Below, piece by piece: positions 14,360-15,426 of a DNA stretch of 15,426 bases. A model generated the notes under the pieces. It saw only the letters and a list, made by a program, of their open reading frames with translations. It did not search any database and was not told where the DNA came from. Source of the stretch: an uncultured Bacteroidales bacterium (lineage in GTDB: Bacteria; Bacteroidota; Bacteroidia; Bacteroidales; UBA932); the NCBI GenBank assembly GCA_946406275.1, contig CAMJJZ010000023.1, positions 1 to 15,426 of the forward strand, read 5' to 3'. Numbering within the stretch: the first letter of the stretch is position 1; each line of letters opens with the position of its first letter. Both the position numbers and the translations under genes were made by a program.

Positions 14360-15426
14360 TCATTCTATGAATGAATCCGCCATAGCGGCCAGAATCCCCT
14401 CCAATGCCTTCCTCACCTGCGCCGTCTTGGCCGTAGCCCCGTTCACGAGGACACTTACAGTTGCAAGCGGCGTGCCGTCATCGTCCAGAATGTAGCCAGA
14501 GTAGCACAAAACGCCCTCCATGGAGCCGCTCTTTAGGCGGAAGCGCCTCATTGCCGGTTTGTCGCGGAACAGGACTTCAAGGGTGCCCTCGCCGGGCATC
14601 GGCAAGGATTCCAGGAAATCCGGGAATGCCGGGCTGGAAACCATGGCGTAAAGGTAATATGTCAGGAAGCTTGGAGATAAGCCGTTGCGGCGGGAAAGGC
14701 CGCTGCCGTCCACAATGCTCACATCGCCGGTACCCACCCCCAGCTTGCGCAGGACGGCACATTCAGCCACCTTTGCGCTATCGTAAACCGCCACGCCAGA
14801 AGTCTCTTCCGCCATGGTCCTGAACATTGCCTCCGCGTAGAAATTGTCGCTGTCCAGATTGGTTTTACGGACGATGCTCTTCAACGGCGCAGACTCCGTA
14901 TGGCCAATCACCTCCGGATCTCCGGCCCTTTCCGCGGAGACAAAATCGATTCCCCTTATGAGGCCGCCGCGGTCTATATCGGCCGCTCCGCCGGTCACTT
15001 CAAAGCCATAGGACTGGAGATATCGGCAGAAATAGTATGCGCAGGTCAAAGCGCCGAACTTGTTGGCAAAATGCTCCGTTTTGGGATTGCGGTCCACGGC
15101 AAAGGTGCCGCGGAGTTCCGCGTACGGAGCCAGGTCAGTGGTGTAGAGATACAGGCTGTTGCCCGTACCGGCCGGGCCGGTGAAGGCGGTGTTGGTATTG
15201 TGCATCCAAGGAGTTTCAGGATATGCCTGAACGACCTGGACGGGCTCTCCAATTTCTGTTGCGGCCACCTGGAGGTCTATGGCGTTCTTATAGAAACTCA
15301 GCGCCCCGGAGCCCGTTCCGTAATATGTTCCAACGTCTTCATAGGTCCAGTCTCCAAACTCAAGATAGCCTTCCCAGAGCCTTGAATCACCGATTATGCG
15401 GCCATCAATGGACTTGATTCCGGTTT
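14360..15426 (-). CDS. dacB: PBP4-type D-alanyl-D-alanine carboxypeptidase, 5' end outside window
   Basis: The C-terminal part of an S13-family penicillin-binding protein, which trims or opens peptidoglycan peptide cross-links in the periplasm. The frame stays open from the stop at 14360-14362 to the window edge. Near the edge it reads IDGRIIGDSRLWEG and then YYGTGSGALSFYKN, typical of the central S13 region. The SxN motif is S-D-N in LDSDNFYAEAMF (14843-14851). The conserved DGSGLSRRNGLSP block begins at 14710, and the KTG motif is KSG (14525-14533) followed by SMEGVLCYSGY. The SxxK serine lies outside the window. Start codons inside the window, such as the GTG at 15268, are internal. It is 29 nt upstream of the lipoprotein gene and heads the envelope operon as far as can be seen. 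Confidence 0.93.
   Translation of the reverse strand, partial: TGIKSIDGRIIGDSRLWEGYLEFGDWTYEDVGTYYGTGSGALSFYKNAIDLQVAATEIGEPVQVVQAYPETPWMHNTNTAFTGPAGTGNSLYLYTTDLAPYAELRGTFAVDRNPKTEHFANKFGALTCAYYFCRYLQSYGFEVTGGAADIDRGGLIRGIDFVSAERAGDPEVIGHTESAPLKSIVRKTNLDSDNFYAEAMFRTMAEETSGVAVYDSAKVAECAVLRKLGVGTGDVSIVDGSGLSRRNGLSPSFLTYYLYAMVSSPAFPDFLESLPMPGEGTLEVLFRDKPAMRRFRLKSGSMEGVLCYSGYILDDDGTPLATVSVLVNGATAKTAQVRKALEGILAAMADSFIE

Noticed and set aside
13182..14495. 437-codon open frame on the plus strand
   Set aside because: Antisense to the SurA-like, lipoprotein and PBP4 genes and without recognisable motifs.

Overview
The window looks like a chromosomal segment of a Bacteroidota (probably Bacteroidales) genome with base composition in the high-50s % GC by eye. 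The main support is a lipoprotein / SurA-like / OstA-like gene trio of the Bacteroidota type. The junctions I checked lack obvious Shine-Dalgarno sequences, and TAnnTTTG-like -7 boxes occur before some starts. The window is almost fully coding: no gap exceeds about 75 bases. I saw no rRNA, tRNA, CRISPR array, transposase or phage gene.

Region 1 (1-3377, minus strand) is a peptide-use block. An 80-residue Trp-rich protein of unknown function precedes an OPT-family oligopeptide transporter, followed by peptidase T (pepT), whose 3' end is cut off by the window edge. Between transporter and peptidase sits a REP-like palindrome pair.

Region 2 (3422-8471, plus strand) is a very compact five-gene operon with gaps of 1-3 nt. 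It encodes an MsrA fused to a free-methionine-(R)-sulfoxide reductase, a stand-alone RelA/SpoT-type alarmone synthetase, a stand-alone MESH1-like alarmone hydrolase, an APH/choline-kinase-fold phosphotransferase, and a secreted C69 (Ntn) dipeptidase. The synthetase and hydrolase activities of a long Rel protein are here split into adjacent genes. They sit downstream of a methionine-sulfoxide repair fusion that, in principle, covers both sulfoxide diastereomers. This is the most interesting part of the window and could be a stress-signalling or toxin/antidote-like module, but the sequence alone does not prove that.

Region 3 (15426-8475, minus strand) is an envelope-biogenesis operon: PBP4-type D-Ala-D-Ala carboxypeptidase (5' end outside the window), a SurA-N-like lipoprotein, a two-parvulin SurA-like foldase, a long OstA/LptA-like protein with low-complexity linkers, and galE. 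Spacings run from 29 nt down to 1 nt, 0 nt and an ATGA overlap. Inside the OstA-like gene, in frame, is a second copy of the REP-like palindrome of region 1. It has the same loop and flank, and all stem differences are compensatory, pointing to a structured repeat family that tolerates insertion into coding sequence.
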